The translations under genes were made by a program, and so were the position numbers. This document shows, piece after piece, positions 5,365-5,549 of a stretch of 5,549 bases of DNA. Each line of letters starts with the position of its first letter. The first letter of the stretch is position 1. Origin of the DNA: Acidimicrobiia bacterium (GTDB taxonomy: Bacteria; Actinomycetota; Acidimicrobiia; Acidimicrobiales; Poriferisodalaceae); NCBI GenBank assembly GCA_026983855.1, contig JALSTE010000021.1:1-5549 (forward strand), read 5' to 3'. The notes under the pieces were generated by a model. It was given only the letters and a program-made list of their open reading frames with translations. It ran no database searches and was not told where the DNA came from.

Positions 5365-5549
5365 AGGCAGAGTTCGGCCATGAGGGCCAGGACCTCGGGG
5401 GGGCCGCTGATCATCAGGGTGGTCACCACCGACTCTTCCCAGGCGGCGAGGTCGTCCCTGATCTTCTCCGGTGGCCCCACCAGGGCCACCTGGGACACCA
5501 GCTCCAGGGGGATGACCGCGGCCGCCTCCCGCTTCTGCCCGGCCGATAG
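5361..5549 (-). CDS. C-terminal end of a luciferase-like (LLM class, probably F420-dependent) oxidoreductase, start outside window
   Basis: Only the last 62 residues are in the window. The sequence includes AAAVIPLELVSQVALVGPPE followed by KIRDDLAAWEESVVTTLMIS and ends in MAELCL. The pattern IPxELV...VALVGPPEKIRDDLAAW is typical of the last helices of luciferase-like monooxygenase family proteins, TIM-barrel flavin or F420 enzymes abundant in actinobacteria. The cofactor-binding part is not visible, so F420 use is inferred from the probable host lineage. Its TGA (5363-5361) overlaps the GTG of the thiolase-like gene, showing one operon and suggesting a shared role in acyl-CoA, lipid or sterol metabolism. 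Confidence 0.75.
   Translation of the reverse strand, partial: LSAGQKREAAAVIPLELVSQVALVGPPEKIRDDLAAWEESVVTTLMISGPPEVLALMAELCL

Noticed and set aside
1..5549. CRISPR array, insertion sequence, toxin-antitoxin or defence genes
   Set aside because: Only one 26-base repeat pair is present, no transposase or terminal inverted repeats are seen, and every gene belongs to a metabolic, stress or regulatory family.

Overview
The window is GC-rich DNA in which every convincing gene is on the minus strand, so the biological order runs from high to low coordinates. The gene mix suggests a high-GC actinobacterium, possibly of the Acidimicrobiia or Mycobacteriales type: a luciferase-like, probably F420-dependent oxidoreductase; a thiolase-like protein of a kind common in mycobacteria; two tandem-domain universal stress proteins; a Fur-family regulator; and an acyl-CoA synthetase. 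Starts are often GTG or TTG with purine-rich ribosome binding sites. The lineage is inferred from gene content only.

Layout along the minus strand: (1) 5549-5361, C-terminal 62 residues of a luciferase-like oxidoreductase. Its TGA overlaps the GTG of (2), a 506-residue thiolase-like protein (5364-3844) with altered thiolase active-site motifs and an extra C-terminal domain. (3) A 232-base non-coding stretch (3843-3612) carries one of two exact 26-base direct repeats (the other straddles the thiolase-like stop codon), a hairpin next to an inverted repeat, and a DosR-box-like inverted repeat about 100 bases before the next start. (4) Two consecutive two-domain universal stress proteins (3611-2736 and 2693-1863), each with a strong GAGGAG-type ribosome binding site. 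(5) A Fur-family metalloregulator (1814-1344). (6) A 144-base gap holding a long imperfect inverted repeat. (7) An acyl-CoA synthetase (1199 to the window edge), starting at TTG behind a GGAGG and cut before its C-terminal domain.

The two outer blocks (oxidoreductase plus thiolase-like; acyl-CoA synthetase) point to acyl-CoA, lipid or sterol metabolism. The middle block (two stress proteins and Fur) looks like a stress-response transcription unit with short gaps of 42 and 48 bases. I see no complete new system such as a defence island, CRISPR array or mobile element. The most unusual DNA is the region between the thiolase-like gene and the stress proteins.
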